Numbered from the stretch's first letter, positions 16,155-25,093 are shown. The stretch: DNA of 64,000 bases from an uncultured Pelagibacteraceae bacterium (GCA_902579605.1 CACHHD010000003.1:62001-126000); one strand, 5' to 3'. Made by a program: numbers and translations. Notes: a model not told the origin generated them from the letters alone.

Positions 16155-16191
16155 CTCATGTAGATGAGCCACTTTCTGACCATGTGGATGG
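16155..16191. promoter_or_regulatory. Two tandem palindromes CATGTRGATG (putative operators)
   Basis: CTCATGTAGATGAG (16155-16168) and CCATGTGGATGG (16180-16191) are both dyads sharing the core CATGTRGATG, with centres about 24 bases apart. They lie in the gap between the divergent genes at 16117 and 16242. This looks like a pair of binding sites for a dimeric regulator. Function inferred. Confidence 0.35.
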
Positions 16192-16241
16192 TAACTTAAT
16201 TCTATTGTATAACATTAATACATGTCAATATAGGATTAATT

Positions 16242-16397
16242 ATGAAAAACAGACATTTAGGCATACTTTTAGTTCTGGCAGGTGTGATTACAATATTTGT
16301 GAAACACGAATCAGCATGGATCATATCAGCTATTTTAATAGGTGGAGGAACTGGAATATTTTTTTGGAAGGATAAAGTTGAAAGTGAAGATAAGTAA
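16242..16397 (+). CDS. Small two-helix membrane protein
   Basis: A 51-residue frame starting at ATG 16242: a hydrophobic helix (LGILLVLAGVITIFV), a short HESAW turn, a second helix (IISAILIGGGTGIFFW) and a charged tail. Composition and hairpin topology are typical of small membrane proteins of unknown function. Its end overlaps the start of the next frame (TTG 16378 or GTG 16384), suggesting coupling. Confidence 0.5.
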   Translation: MKNRHLGILLVLAGVITIFVKHESAWIISAILIGGGTGIFFWKDKVESEDK

Positions 16398-16599
16398 ATT
16401 TTTTTTTATTAATGGATTTATTGGATCTTTAATTTTTTATTATTTTGTAAGGAAAATTCAAACTTTTTATGAAGTAGATATTAGTATCGATGGTTATGGT
16501 TTAGCAGGGGCAGTATGGTACGGTATAGGATTGGGATTTGTTTTTGGAATTAAATTTATCAGAGTGCAAGAAATAATTGAGTATTTTAAAAAAAATTAG
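16378..16599 (+). CDS. Small two-helix membrane protein
   Basis: Taking the TTG at 16378 (alternatively GTG 16384) gives about 73 residues with two membrane helices (KFFFINGFIGSLIFYYFV and GLAGAVWYGIGLGFVFGI) joined by a short acidic loop, and a charged amphipathic end. The frame extends upstream to 16342, but that part overlaps the 16242 gene. No family recognised. Confidence 0.45.
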   Translation: MKVKISKFFFINGFIGSLIFYYFVRKIQTFYEVDISIDGYGLAGAVWYGIGLGFVFGIKFIRVQEIIEYFKKN

Positions 16600-16611
16600 T
16601 AAAAGAATAAG

Positions 16612-17187
16612 ATGAGAAGAATTTTTGTTGTATATGGTCATCACAATGTAGATAAAAGTTTTAATCAAGAGATAAGAGATACATTTTGCTCTGAAGCAAA
16701 AAAATTAGGTCATGAGATTGATTTAATAAATTTACATAAAGAAAAACCTATACCCTTTTATAATGGCTCTAAACCAAGTGAACAAATTTTAGATTATAGA
16801 AAAAGATTAGAGCAGAGTGATGTGCTATTTATGATATCCCCTTGTTACAACTTAAGAGCAACTGCGATACTTGAAAATTGGATTGATCACGTACTTGCTC
16901 CTAAATGGTTTTTTTCATTTAAAAAGTTAATAGGTAACTGGGGATATCCTTTGGCTGGAGCAATGAAAGGTAAAACAGCTATAATGTCCATGTCCTATGG
17001 TGGAAATTTTTTTAGTATAGAAACTTGGTTTCAAAATATACCCTTTAGAAGAATAAAGGCTGGTGTTTTAAAACTTGGAGGCATGAAAACAAGCTACATA
17101 AGATTTTATGAAGTCTTGCCTGGAATGTCGCAGAAAAAGTTCGAAAGGCATATGAATAAAGTAAAAAACTTAGTAAGAAAATTATAA
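16612..17187 (+). CDS. NAD(P)H:quinone oxidoreductase-like flavoprotein (NQO1/KefF/MdaB type)
   Basis: A 191-residue flavodoxin-fold protein. The FMN/FAD phosphate loop lies at GHHNVDKSFNQE (residues 9-20), the aromatic isoalloxazine-contacting segment at SPCYNLRATAILENWIDHVL near residue 82, and MSMSYGGNFFS near residue 125. Such enzymes reduce quinones or act as ancillary subunits of potassium efflux systems. No Kef transporter lies beside it here, so a cytosolic quinone or electrophile reductase is the safer call. Confidence 0.75.
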   Translation: MRRIFVVYGHHNVDKSFNQEIRDTFCSEAKKLGHEIDLINLHKEKPIPFYNGSKPSEQILDYRKRLEQSDVLFMISPCYNLRATAILENWIDHVLAPKWFFSFKKLIGNWGYPLAGAMKGKTAIMSMSYGGNFFSIETWFQNIPFRRIKAGVLKLGGMKTSYIRFYEVLPGMSQKKFERHMNKVKNLVRKL

Positions 17188-17223
17188 ATTTTAATTTTTA
17201 ATTAAAATGTATATAAATTAAAT

Positions 17224-17671
17224 ATGGAAAACTTAAAAAATTGGATGGTAGAAACAGCAAACATAATGTTTGATGATAGTAAGAATGATTTAAGATCGCT
17301 TCCAAAAACTGTCAGACTTCAAATTTTAATAGTATTATCTTTTGTATGGTCGACTGTTTTTAGTTTATATGTATTTAGCCTAACAAGTTTTATTTGGGGG
17401 TGGGCCAGGCGTTGTACTTGCACACATAGGTTTAATTATTGCGGTTTATATTACCTTTAAATTTTTCCATAAAGCAAATGTCGAAAAAAAAAGTGTTTTT
17501 GAAACAGGAAACTATAATCCTGCAAAAATATTCGTTGTATTTTTTATAATATTTTTTATCTTTATATTTACAAAAGGCGTTGAAGTTTTAACTACGTCAA
17601 ATTCATATTCAATTAAATATGATGGTCCAAAAAAAAGTACGATAGAACGTATTAAAGAATTCGTAAAATAG
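17224..17671 (+). pseudogene. Frameshifted membrane protein gene
   Basis: The first frame (17224-17460) encodes a cytoplasmic helix and a membrane segment (QILIVLSFVWSTVFSLYVF), then turns into an implausible Cys/Arg string. At the run TGGGGGTGGG near 17393-17402 another frame continues sensibly as GGGPGVVLAHIGLIIAVYIT, with a third helix (IFVVFFIIFFIFIF) and a TAG at 17669-17671. Together they give about 148 residues with three membrane helices. A one-base length change in the G-run would restore it, so this is either a sequencing/assembly error or a fresh inactivation. Function unknown. Confidence 0.6.
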
Positions 17672-17678
17672 ATTTCTA

Positions 17679-18314
17679 ATGTGTGGAAGATTTGCACAAA
17701 CAAGTATAATAAAAGCAACGTCGGATATAGTCAAAACTGTAATTGGAAAAGTAGACAACATAGATAATTTTAATATAAGTCCGGGACAAGAGGCTGCTGT
17801 TATAAAAAAATACAGTAATGGACGAGCTTTAGAGCTTGGTCATTGGAGTATTTTTCCAAGCTGGGCAAAAGACAAAGAGGGTTTTAGACCTTTGCATAAC
17901 ACTAGATTAGAAAGTTTAGTTAAACCATATTTTAAAAGATTAATTTCGACTAACAGATTGTTGATACCTTGTAGCTATTTTTATGAATGGTCAAAATCTA
18001 ATGAAAATAAAAAAGTTCCTTATTGTTTTAAACTAAAAAATGATAATGATTTAATGTATTTTGCTGGAATATTTGAAAATAATCAGTTTAGTATAATTAC
18101 GAGAGAAGCTGATGGTGAAAATTCTAAGATTCACCACCGCCAACCATTAATAATTAATAAATCAAAGATTAATGATTATTTAAATCTTAAAAATAATGCC
18201 CAAGAAATTTTGCGGTCTGTTAAGCCACCAGATCTTAATTTCTATCAAATCGGGCTTGAAATTAATAATCCGAAAAATAATTTTAAAGAACTAATTAACC
18301 CATTGCCAAATTGA
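17679..18314 (+). CDS. SRAP-domain protein (HMCES/YedK family)
   Basis: SRAP proteins form a covalent thiazolidine link with abasic sites in single-stranded DNA and shield them. The catalytic Cys2 is exposed in MCGRFAQ, so the start is certain. Further conserved parts are NISPGQEAAVI near residue 33, GHWSIFPSWAKD, NTRLES, CSYFYEWSK with the active Glu near residue 105, and IHHRQPLI near 150. The 211-residue length is typical. In a region rich in DNA-repair genes its role in protecting abasic lesions fits well. Confidence 0.92.
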   Translation: MCGRFAQTSIIKATSDIVKTVIGKVDNIDNFNISPGQEAAVIKKYSNGRALELGHWSIFPSWAKDKEGFRPLHNTRLESLVKPYFKRLISTNRLLIPCSYFYEWSKSNENKKVPYCFKLKNDNDLMYFAGIFENNQFSIITREADGENSKIHHRQPLIINKSKINDYLNLKNNAQEILRSVKPPDLNFYQIGLEINNPKNNFKELINPLPN

Positions 18315-18337
18315 TGTAATTTAGTTTAAACTTTTGT

Positions 18338-19135
18338 ATGTCGAAAATAGAATTTAAACCAACAGACAATAAAGTAGGATGTTTTATTTACACTAATTTA
18401 AAAAATGTAAAAAAGGATCAAATAAATGAAATTAAAAAGTTGCTTAATAAATATGGAGTACTTTTTTTTAAAAATCAAAACTTAAATCCAGAAGAATATA
18501 TAAATTTTTCATCAAATTTTGGAAACCCGGCTAAATATCCTATGCTTAAACCTCATAAAGATTTTAAAGACATTTACGTTATTGAAAGAAAAAAAACTGA
18601 TACTGGAAAAAGTTTTGGTGAGGGACCTCACACTGACTCTTCATACTTGGAAAGCCCGCCAAGGTTCACTTTTTTACAGGCTATTGAAGTGCCTGAAGAA
18701 GGAAAAGGAAATACATTGTTTTATAATCAATTTCTTGCATATGAGGCTTTGTCAGAGGAAATAAAACAAAAAATTGAAAACTTAAAAGGTATTTTTTCAT
18801 CTCAAGGAAAAATAGCTCAAACACGAAAATTAAGGATGGCAGATCACGGGACTAGCGAAACAAAAGAAATAAAATCTGAGCATAAATTGGTGCAATCTAT
18901 TGATGGCAGAAAAACAATTTATTGTTCTCCAGGTCATGTTGTTGGAATAGTTAATTTGAGCTCTGAGCAAGAAGAATTGATAAGTTTTTTATCTTCTCAC
19001 CAAATAAATAAAAATTTTTCATATAGTTTTGGTTGGAAAAAGGGTGATATTGCTCTTTGGTCAAATCGTTCTATGCTGCATGCAGCAACTGCCTTTAACG
19101 GTGATAGGAAAATGTTTAGAATAACAGTTCAATAG
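18338..19135 (+). CDS. TauD/TfdA-family Fe(II)/2-oxoglutarate dioxygenase
   Basis: A 265-residue enzyme of the taurine dioxygenase family. The iron ligands are His and Asp in GPHTDSSYL near residue 93 and a distal His in SMLHAATAF near residue 248. The 2-oxoglutarate-binding Arg follows in RKMFRITVQ at the very end. FFKNQNLNPEEYINFSSNFG is the typical N-terminal part. Substrate cannot be told from sequence: taurine, other sulfonates, or osmolyte-like amines are possible. It ends one base before the stop of the convergent purK. Confidence 0.85.
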   Translation: MSKIEFKPTDNKVGCFIYTNLKNVKKDQINEIKKLLNKYGVLFFKNQNLNPEEYINFSSNFGNPAKYPMLKPHKDFKDIYVIERKKTDTGKSFGEGPHTDSSYLESPPRFTFLQAIEVPEEGKGNTLFYNQFLAYEALSEEIKQKIENLKGIFSSQGKIAQTRKLRMADHGTSETKEIKSEHKLVQSIDGRKTIYCSPGHVVGIVNLSSEQEELISFLSSHQINKNFSYSFGWKKGDIALWSNRSMLHAATAFNGDRKMFRITVQ

Positions 19136-20182
19136 TTAATCTTTTAATATCGTAAGATGTCCCATTTTTCTTCCCTGTCTAGGTTCCTTCTTTAAATAAT
19201 CATAAAAAAATTCATTTTTTTTAAATGTTTTTTTTCTGTATTCAAGAATTTCAGAACCTAAAATATTATACATTTCTGCATTAGATATTTTGCCAATTGG
19301 TTTCGAGCCTAAATTACATACACATGAAACATGTAAGCTAAATTGCGACTGGTTGAAAGCATCGATGGTCAAATGCCCTGAATTATGAAAGCGTGGTGCT
19401 AGTTCATTTACTAAGAGTTCATCTTTTTCAGTGATAAAATATTCAACTGTTAAAACACCCACATAATTAAATTTTTCAGATATTTGTTTTGCATTTGAAA
19501 TAGCCTTTTTGAATATCTTGCCATTAATATCGGCTGGTATTTTTGATTTAAATAAAATTTGATTTTGATGGACATTTTCTATTGGCTCATAATTTGTCAT
19601 TGTCCCGTCTGCGTATCTAGCAATAACAACCGAGATTTCTTTTTTCAAATTTACTTTTTTTTCAAGAATATAGTCGTTAGTAAAACACCAATCTTGTTTA
19701 ATATCGTCTAGAGAATTCAGAACAAACTGCCCTTTTCCATCATAGCCTAAAGTATTAGATTTAAGTATTCCAGGTAAAAGGTGTTTATTTTTCTTTATAT
19801 CTTCTGCTGACTTAATGTAAACCCATTCTGTTGTATTAATTCCTAGTTCATTAATAAAAGTCTTCTCTAGTTTTCTATTTTGAGCAATTTTATTTATTTT
19901 GGGTGAAGGCAATACCTTTTTCTCTTTATGAATAAGATTTAAAAAGTCTACAGGTATATTTTCAAACTCGTAGGTTACAACATCAACTTTATTAATAAAC
20001 TCTTGCACTTTTTGTTTATCATCATATTTGCTATAAATAAATTGATCACAGAAATATTGTGCTGGCGCCTCTTTACTATCTGAAAGTACAACTGTTTTTA
20101 CTTTTAATTTTTTTGCAGCAGAACACAAAAGTGAACCTAATTGACCTCCACCAATTACTCCTAAACAAATAGATTTTGACAT
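19136..20182 (-). CDS. purK: 5-(carboxyamino)imidazole ribonucleotide synthase
   Basis: PurK is an ATP-grasp enzyme that carboxylates AIR to N5-CAIR in purine synthesis. The N-terminal GVIGGGQLGSLL (residues 8-19) and the ATP-grasp segments (LKSNTLGYDGKGQF near residue 140, EKKVNLKKEISVVIAR, VEYFITEKDELLVNELAPRFHNSGHLTI) are intact at 348 residues. It starts directly after the purE stop on the same strand, so purEK form a two-gene operon. Confidence 0.95.
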   Translation of the reverse strand: MSKSICLGVIGGGQLGSLLCSAAKKLKVKTVVLSDSKEAPAQYFCDQFIYSKYDDKQKVQEFINKVDVVTYEFENIPVDFLNLIHKEKKVLPSPKINKIAQNRKLEKTFINELGINTTEWVYIKSAEDIKKNKHLLPGILKSNTLGYDGKGQFVLNSLDDIKQDWCFTNDYILEKKVNLKKEISVVIARYADGTMTNYEPIENVHQNQILFKSKIPADINGKIFKKAISNAKQISEKFNYVGVLTVEYFITEKDELLVNELAPRFHNSGHLTIDAFNQSQFSLHVSCVCNLGSKPIGKISNAEMYNILGSEILEYRKKTFKKNEFFYDYLKKEPRQGRKMGHLTILKD

Positions 20183-20665
20183 TTATCTTGGTCTTTTTTT
20201 AACTGATTTTGTTTGTCTTACTCTGTAGTTTTCAAGCTTAATTCTCACTTTTTTATCTTGCAAAGCGATAATTGAAATTGCCAATAGTCCAGCATTTAGA
20301 GCTCCGTTAATAGCCGTTGTAGCCACTGGGATTCCACGCGGCATCTCAGAAACAGAGAATAAAGCCGAAATTCCATCTGTCTTTTTATCTTTAATTGGAA
20401 CCCCTATAACTGGAATTTTAGTTAGAGATGCACACATCCCTGCTAAGTGAGCTGCACGTCCTGCTCCTGCACAAACAACCGAGTAATTTCTATGGGCATT
20501 TTTTGCAAATTTAAAAAGTCTGTCTGGTGTTCTATGAGCACTTACGATTAATACATTATGTTTAATTCCAAATTTTTTTAAAATTTGTTCACATTCTTTC
20601 ATGACAGGGTAATCACTTTTGCTACCCATAATAATAGCTACTTTATTTGGAGAATTTGCTTTCAC
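20183..20665 (-). CDS. purE: N5-carboxyaminoimidazole ribonucleotide mutase
   Basis: Converts N5-CAIR to CAIR, the step after PurK. 160 residues; the substrate loop IMGSKSDYPVMKEC is at residues 12-25, the catalytic His is in SAHRTPDRLF near residue 44, and AGAGRAAHLAG is near 67. This is a class I PurE, the type that needs PurK. The basic C-terminal tail (RVRQTKSVKKRPR) is a small oddity. Confidence 0.96.
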   Translation of the reverse strand: MKANSPNKVAIIMGSKSDYPVMKECEQILKKFGIKHNVLIVSAHRTPDRLFKFAKNAHRNYSVVCAGAGRAAHLAGMCASLTKIPVIGVPIKDKKTDGISALFSVSEMPRGIPVATTAINGALNAGLLAISIIALQDKKVRIKLENYRVRQTKSVKKRPR

Positions 20666-20715
20666 AGAATATTTTTAACAATTTTTATGAAAATTACAAT
20701 AGAGCAATTAAAAGA

Positions 20716-21105
20716 TTAAATTAGAGACAAAAGATCATCTGGTAATTTGGTAATTTTACCTTGTGAAGAAACAACCGCAAGTTCTATTGTGGACTTAAAA
20801 ATCAATTTATTAGCTTTTTCTATATTTTGCTCAAGAACAAGTCTAACAGGGCTTTTTTCTATTATTTTTGAAACAACTATTAAATCATCCTCAAATTTAG
20901 CTGGAGCAATATATTTAGATGATAATGATTTTACCACAAAAATGACATCAAATTTCTCTTTAAGCTCAAGGTGTTTAAGATTTAATTTTTCATAAATAAG
21001 TTCTGTTCTAGCCCTTTCAGTAAATTTAAAATAATTAGCGTAAAACACTACTCCTCCTGCATCTGTATCCTCGTAATATATTCTCACTTTATATTTATGA
21101 TCCAT
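20716..21105 (-). CDS. ybgC: YbgC-type acyl-CoA thioesterase
   Basis: A hotdog-fold thioesterase of the tol-pal associated YbgC family, acting on short acyl-CoA or acyl-ACP. The active Asp lies in YYEDTDAGGVVFYANY, close to the N-terminus as usual. The open frame extends upstream to 21186, but the family begins just before VRIYYEDTD, so I take the Met at 21105, giving 129 residues. No tol-pal genes are adjacent in this window. Confidence 0.85.
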   Translation of the reverse strand: MDHKYKVRIYYEDTDAGGVVFYANYFKFTERARTELIYEKLNLKHLELKEKFDVIFVVKSLSSKYIAPAKFEDDLIVVSKIIEKSPVRLVLEQNIEKANKLIFKSTIELAVVSSQGKITKLPDDLLSLI

Positions 21106-21216
21106 CAGATGAATATATGTTCTTATTTGTGCAACTTCAACTTGCTTAAATTTCTTTCTTATTTTGAACAATTTTATGACAACCAATCTACTAAATCTGA
21201 CTTTAAATATATAATT

Positions 21217-21420
21217 ATGAAAATATTATTAATTGCAGCTTTACTTCTTATGTTGACAAACTGTGCCGGTGGTAACGTAGCAAAAATTAAGTTAGGCAAA
21301 AAATGTACAGTTGCTGATTCAAATCAAATTCAAGAATCATCACTTATCTGGTTCGTGTCTAAAGAGGCGCTTGATGACTTCGACAAAAGAATCAATAAAA
21401 AACATTGTTTAAATAGTTAA
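21217..21420 (+). CDS. Small lipoprotein
   Basis: Taking ATG 21217 gives 67 residues with a lipoprotein signal (MKILLIAALLLMLTNC, lipobox LTNC). The mature part is short and charged with two further Cys (KKCTVADSN and KKHCLNS) that could pair. The frame upstream to 21097 overlaps ybgC and is not protein-like. Probably anchored in the outer membrane; function unknown. Confidence 0.65.
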   Translation: MKILLIAALLLMLTNCAGGNVAKIKLGKKCTVADSNQIQESSLIWFVSKEALDDFDKRINKKHCLNS

Positions 21421-21460
21421 TTTATTTAAAAAAAAAACAAAAATGTGCTAATAAGGGGTA

Positions 21461-21631
21461 ATGTCATTATCCCTTATTACTGCTTTAATAGTCTTATTCA
21501 TATTTTTAATTATGGCGCCGTTAATTATAATTAGAAAAGCTGAAAACAATTCAAAAATTTTAAATGAATGGGATAAAATTAAAGAATATGGAAAAAAAAT
21601 AAATGATAAAACTAGAAATAATAAAAATTAA
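21461..21631 (+). CDS. Small single-pass membrane protein
   Basis: A 56-residue frame starting at ATG 21461 with one hydrophobic helix (LITALIVLFIFLIMAPLIII) and a charged, Lys/Asn-rich cytoplasmic tail. Its stop overlaps the ATG of the metallo-hydrolase gene (TAATG), supporting a real coupled gene. Function unknown. Confidence 0.5.
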   Translation: MSLSLITALIVLFIFLIMAPLIIIRKAENNSKILNEWDKIKEYGKKINDKTRNNKN

Positions 21632-22680
21632 TGAAATTGAATTTCATATATTTTTTGGTTTTAAATATATTAATTTCAGTTAATGTTATGGCACAAAAAC
21701 CATATCATCACCTAGCAGACGGAACCTTTAGAAATCCTGAAGGATCACCTAAAAGAGATCCAAATATTAAATGGTCTTATAAAATTTTCAACGATGAAAG
21801 AAAAAAAATTAAAATCAATTTTCCCGAAGATCATGTTGTTCCAAGAAGTAAGGTAATTAAAGACCTTAAGGACAATTTAAAAAATGATTATATTGCATGG
21901 ATAGGGCATGCTACGTTTTTAATTAAACTTGGAAATACAACAATTATTACTGACCCATTGTTCTCAAAAAATACAGGACCTTTAATTTTTGGTCCAAAAA
22001 GATATGTCGAACCAGCTATAAATATAAAAGAGGTTCCTAAAACGGATATTTTTTTACTCACACACAATCATTATGACCATTTAGATGTTAATGCTGTGAG
22101 GAACTTTCCACATAAAGGTGCAAAAGTAATTACTCCACTTAAATTATCAAAATATTTTAATCGTTACAAAGACGTTAATGAATTAGACTGGTATGAAAAA
22201 ATCAAAATTAATGAAGAATTACAAATTACGCTTTTACCTGCTGTTCATTGGTCCAAAAGAAGTTTATTTGATACTAACAAAACTTTGTGGGGAAACTATT
22301 TAATCGAGTATAAAGACAAAAAAATTTTGTTTGCCTGTGATACTGGTGTGGGAGATATTTACAAAGAGCTTGGAGACAGATATGGGCCTATAGATATTAC
22401 TTTTATAAATATTGGAGCATACAATTTTTTTCCAATAATGCCCCAAAAAGATAAGTCAGTTTATCATACTAATCCAGAGGAAGCTTTGGGCTTAGCAAGA
22501 GATCTAAAAAGTAAAAAAGTAATAGGTATGCATTGGGGAACAGTTATTCTTTCTTTAGAGCCAATCATGGAACCACCAGAAAGATTTAAAAATAACGCAG
22601 AAAAATTTGGTTTTAAGAAAAATGATGCAATTATTTTTAAAATCGGGCAGGTGACAAAATTATCTGAGATATTAGATTAA
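21631..22680 (+). CDS. Metallo-beta-lactamase fold hydrolase, NAPE-PLD-like
   Basis: A 349-residue exported hydrolase. A signal peptide occupies residues 1-22 (ends VMAQ). The metal-binding motif LLTHNHYDHLD near residue 145, a second His in PAVHWSKRS, ACDTGVGD near 235 and GMHWGT near 300 form the dinuclear zinc site. The pattern resembles N-acyl-phosphatidylethanolamine phospholipase D-like proteins and YhfI/RomA relatives. Substrate could be a phospholipid; this is family-level inference. It overlaps the convergent Lys-rich gene by four bases. Confidence 0.8.
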   Translation: MKLNFIYFLVLNILISVNVMAQKPYHHLADGTFRNPEGSPKRDPNIKWSYKIFNDERKKIKINFPEDHVVPRSKVIKDLKDNLKNDYIAWIGHATFLIKLGNTTIITDPLFSKNTGPLIFGPKRYVEPAINIKEVPKTDIFLLTHNHYDHLDVNAVRNFPHKGAKVITPLKLSKYFNRYKDVNELDWYEKIKINEELQITLLPAVHWSKRSLFDTNKTLWGNYLIEYKDKKILFACDTGVGDIYKELGDRYGPIDITFINIGAYNFFPIMPQKDKSVYHTNPEEALGLARDLKSKKVIGMHWGTVILSLEPIMEPPERFKNNAEKFGFKKNDAIIFKIGQVTKLSEILD

Positions 22681-23858
22681 TTTAATTTTTTTTTATACTC
22701 TCTGTCAATCATTGAAGTCAAAGAGTCAACAAGAGTGTCGGAAAATTTAAAAATTTCATTTGGTCTATATTCATTAGACTGACTTTTCGCTGGATTGGTT
22801 TTATCTTCAACGATTATATTAGAAGTCGGATCATTATCTTTCAAATATACTAACATAATCCAATTTTCATCTGCTTCCTCATCTAATTTAATAAATATTT
22901 CAGAGGTCTCATACCGTCTATCTATTACCCTTAGTAATGACATTTTTTTAGGCAACCATCGTCTGTTAAGTTGAAAAATACAAGAAGCCATACTTCTATA
23001 AAAACTTTCTAAATTATTTTCAATTTTTTCTCTAGCAATATTAAATTGTCTCTCTTTTTCAAGTAGATCCGATCTGGTATCGTTATCTGAAACCTCTATA
23101 CCTAACTGTTCAATTCTTTCTCTTATTTTTTGATCTCTAATAGCTTGATATTTTAATTTTATTTTTTCTATTCTTGATTGAACTTCTTCGTAGTTTTCTC
23201 TTTCTTGATTTAAAACGACCTTTTCTAAATTTTTAATTTCTAAAGCTTCTCTTTTTCTGAATTGTTCAATTTTTTTCTCAAGTTTGATTTTTTCGTAAAA
23301 TAACCTTTGTTTTTCAGCCTGTTCTTTTCTTACTTGGGCTTGCTCCTCTCTAATAAATTTCTTTAACTCAATTTTTCTCTCTTTAACTAGTTTTATCTCT
23401 TCTTTTACTTCACTTTGTTTTGCTTTTAACTCCTCCTGTTTCATCCTTTTGTCTCTTCTGACAATTTCATCTTTTTCTTTTTTCATTTTCTTTAGTTCTT
23501 CTTTTCTTTTTCTATCTCTTTCTTCTTCAATTACTTTTTTAAAGGAGCTAATTTTATCTGATATATTTTGAAAAAAACTTTGAAGTTTTTTGTCTAAATT
23601 AAATTTAATTTTAAAATTGATACTAAACTTATCCGTAAATCTTAATATTTTCCTAAAAGTTTCTTTAGACGAATTTTTTCTATTTTTTGTTTTAACTTTT
23701 CTTTTTTTTGTTAAAAATTTTAACTTTTTTTTTAAAGAACGATTTTTACTTTTTTTTGCTTTTTTTTTAGATTTAAATCTTTTTTTTGCTTTTTTTTTTA
23801 TTTTCGGTTTTTTTCTAACTCGAGTTTTTTTTCTTATTTTTTTTTTCTTTTTTTTCAT
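22677..23858 (-). CDS. Lysine-rich coiled-coil protein of unknown function
   Basis: The first 65 residues are over half Lys and Arg with no acidic residue, resembling a histone-H1-like tail. A long charged coiled coil follows (about 100-260, Glu/Lys/Arg heptads such as KKEKDEIVRRDKRMKQEELK). The C-terminal globular part (about 270-393) has Trp and aromatic residues (QLNRRWLPKKMSLLRVIDRR, EADENWIMLVYLKD). No known family recognised for the globular end. The basic tail suggests binding to DNA, RNA or the inner membrane surface. Confidence 0.7.
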   Translation of the reverse strand: MKKKKKKIRKKTRVRKKPKIKKKAKKRFKSKKKAKKSKNRSLKKKLKFLTKKRKVKTKNRKNSSKETFRKILRFTDKFSINFKIKFNLDKKLQSFFQNISDKISSFKKVIEEERDRKRKEELKKMKKEKDEIVRRDKRMKQEELKAKQSEVKEEIKLVKERKIELKKFIREEQAQVRKEQAEKQRLFYEKIKLEKKIEQFRKREALEIKNLEKVVLNQERENYEEVQSRIEKIKLKYQAIRDQKIRERIEQLGIEVSDNDTRSDLLEKERQFNIAREKIENNLESFYRSMASCIFQLNRRWLPKKMSLLRVIDRRYETSEIFIKLDEEADENWIMLVYLKDNDPTSNIIVEDKTNPAKSQSNEYRPNEIFKFSDTLVDSLTSMIDREYKKKLN

Positions 23859-23884
23859 ACCTGATAAATATTAAATATCAGTTT

Positions 23885-25090
23885 TTATGAATATATATAG
23901 TCTCTTGTAGGTCTGGCTGCACTAAAGTTCTTCACAATTTGTAATTGAAATACCGCTAAGTCTCTATATCTAAAAGCTGCAGCACAACTTGCTAGATAAA
24001 AAGACCACATTTTTACAAATTTTTCATCAAACATGTCTTTTACTAAATCCTTTTTTGCCATAAATCTACTCAACCAACTTAAAAGTGTTTTATCATAATG
24101 ACGAATTAGTGTTTCTGTGTCTGCTACTATTAATCCTGTTTTTTCAATTGGTTTTGCTATTTGGCTCAATGATGGGCAAATTCCTCCAGGGAAAATATAT
24201 TTATTAATAAATTTATTTGGGGGAGTAGGTTTGTCTACTACTCCAATAGTATGTAATAAAAATATCCCGTCATCTTTTAAAAGTTTGCTGATAGATTTAA
24301 AAAATACATTATAGAATTTTTTTCCAACATGCTCGAACATTCCTACTGAATAAATTCTATCATATTCCCCTTTGACTTCTCTGTAATCAGCTAATTCAAA
24401 TGAAACTTGATTGTCTAAGTTTAATTCTTTAGCCTTTTTTTTACAGTAATTAATTTGATTTTTACTTAATGAAATTCCTTTAACCTCGCACCCTTTTTGT
24501 TTTGCTATTTCAAAAGCCATACCTCCCCAACCACACCCTACTTCTAAGATCTTTTGTCCACTTTTGATGTTTAGCTTTTTAATTATATGATTTATTTTAT
24601 TTTGTTGCGCATCCTCTAAAGTTTTAGTTCCTTCCTTCCAGTAAGCACAAGAATATTGTCTATGTTTAGTGTCTAAAAATATATCGTATAATTTTTCTCC
24701 TTTATCACCCCCAATATCATAATGATGCTCAACATTTTTTCTTGCTTTTCCTGGTAAGTTAAAATTTGATAAAAATCTTACAACTTGAAATATTCTTTTT
24801 GAAAAATAGCTAGCGGTTGTAATTTCCTCTCTGCCAAGATTTTTTATTAAAGACATTAAAAACTCCTCTAAAGTTCCATTTTGAATTATAATTTCATTTC
24901 TCATATATGCCTCAGGAAACTCTAATTCTGGGTCAAGAATTAATTTCCATTTAAGGTTATCTTTTAACAATTTGATCGTTAAGGGGTTTTCTTTTTTAGG
25001 ATTACCACAAATATATTTTTGTCCAGTTGAGTCTTCTAAAATAATTCCATCTCTTTTATAAATTTTACTTAGAACTTTTGCTAAAATCAT
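23885..25090 (-). CDS. cfa: Cyclopropane-fatty-acyl-phospholipid synthase family methyltransferase
   Basis: SAM-dependent enzyme that methylenates unsaturated acyl chains of membrane lipids. The 401 residues show the family N-terminal region, then HHYDIGGDKGEKLYDIFLD near residue 122, and the SAM site VGCGWGGMAFEIA near 182. The active-site block YSVGMFEHVGKKFYNVFF (near 245) and YIFPGGICPS near 290 are also present. It lies four bases after the DapA-like gene, so they are co-transcribed. Other members of the family methylate lipids without forming rings. Confidence 0.85.
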   Translation of the reverse strand: MILAKVLSKIYKRDGIILEDSTGQKYICGNPKKENPLTIKLLKDNLKWKLILDPELEFPEAYMRNEIIIQNGTLEEFLMSLIKNLGREEITTASYFSKRIFQVVRFLSNFNLPGKARKNVEHHYDIGGDKGEKLYDIFLDTKHRQYSCAYWKEGTKTLEDAQQNKINHIIKKLNIKSGQKILEVGCGWGGMAFEIAKQKGCEVKGISLSKNQINYCKKKAKELNLDNQVSFELADYREVKGEYDRIYSVGMFEHVGKKFYNVFFKSISKLLKDDGIFLLHTIGVVDKPTPPNKFINKYIFPGGICPSLSQIAKPIEKTGLIVADTETLIRHYDKTLLSWLSRFMAKKDLVKDMFDEKFVKMWSFYLASCAAAFRYRDLAVFQLQIVKNFSAARPTRDYIYS

Positions 25091-25093
25091 ATA

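Noticed and set aside
16106-16375. 89-residue plus-strand frame (MSIHTF...)
   Set aside because: It is poor in protein-like content, overlaps a better gene on the minus strand and the 16242 two-helix gene in another frame, and contains the operator-like dyads.
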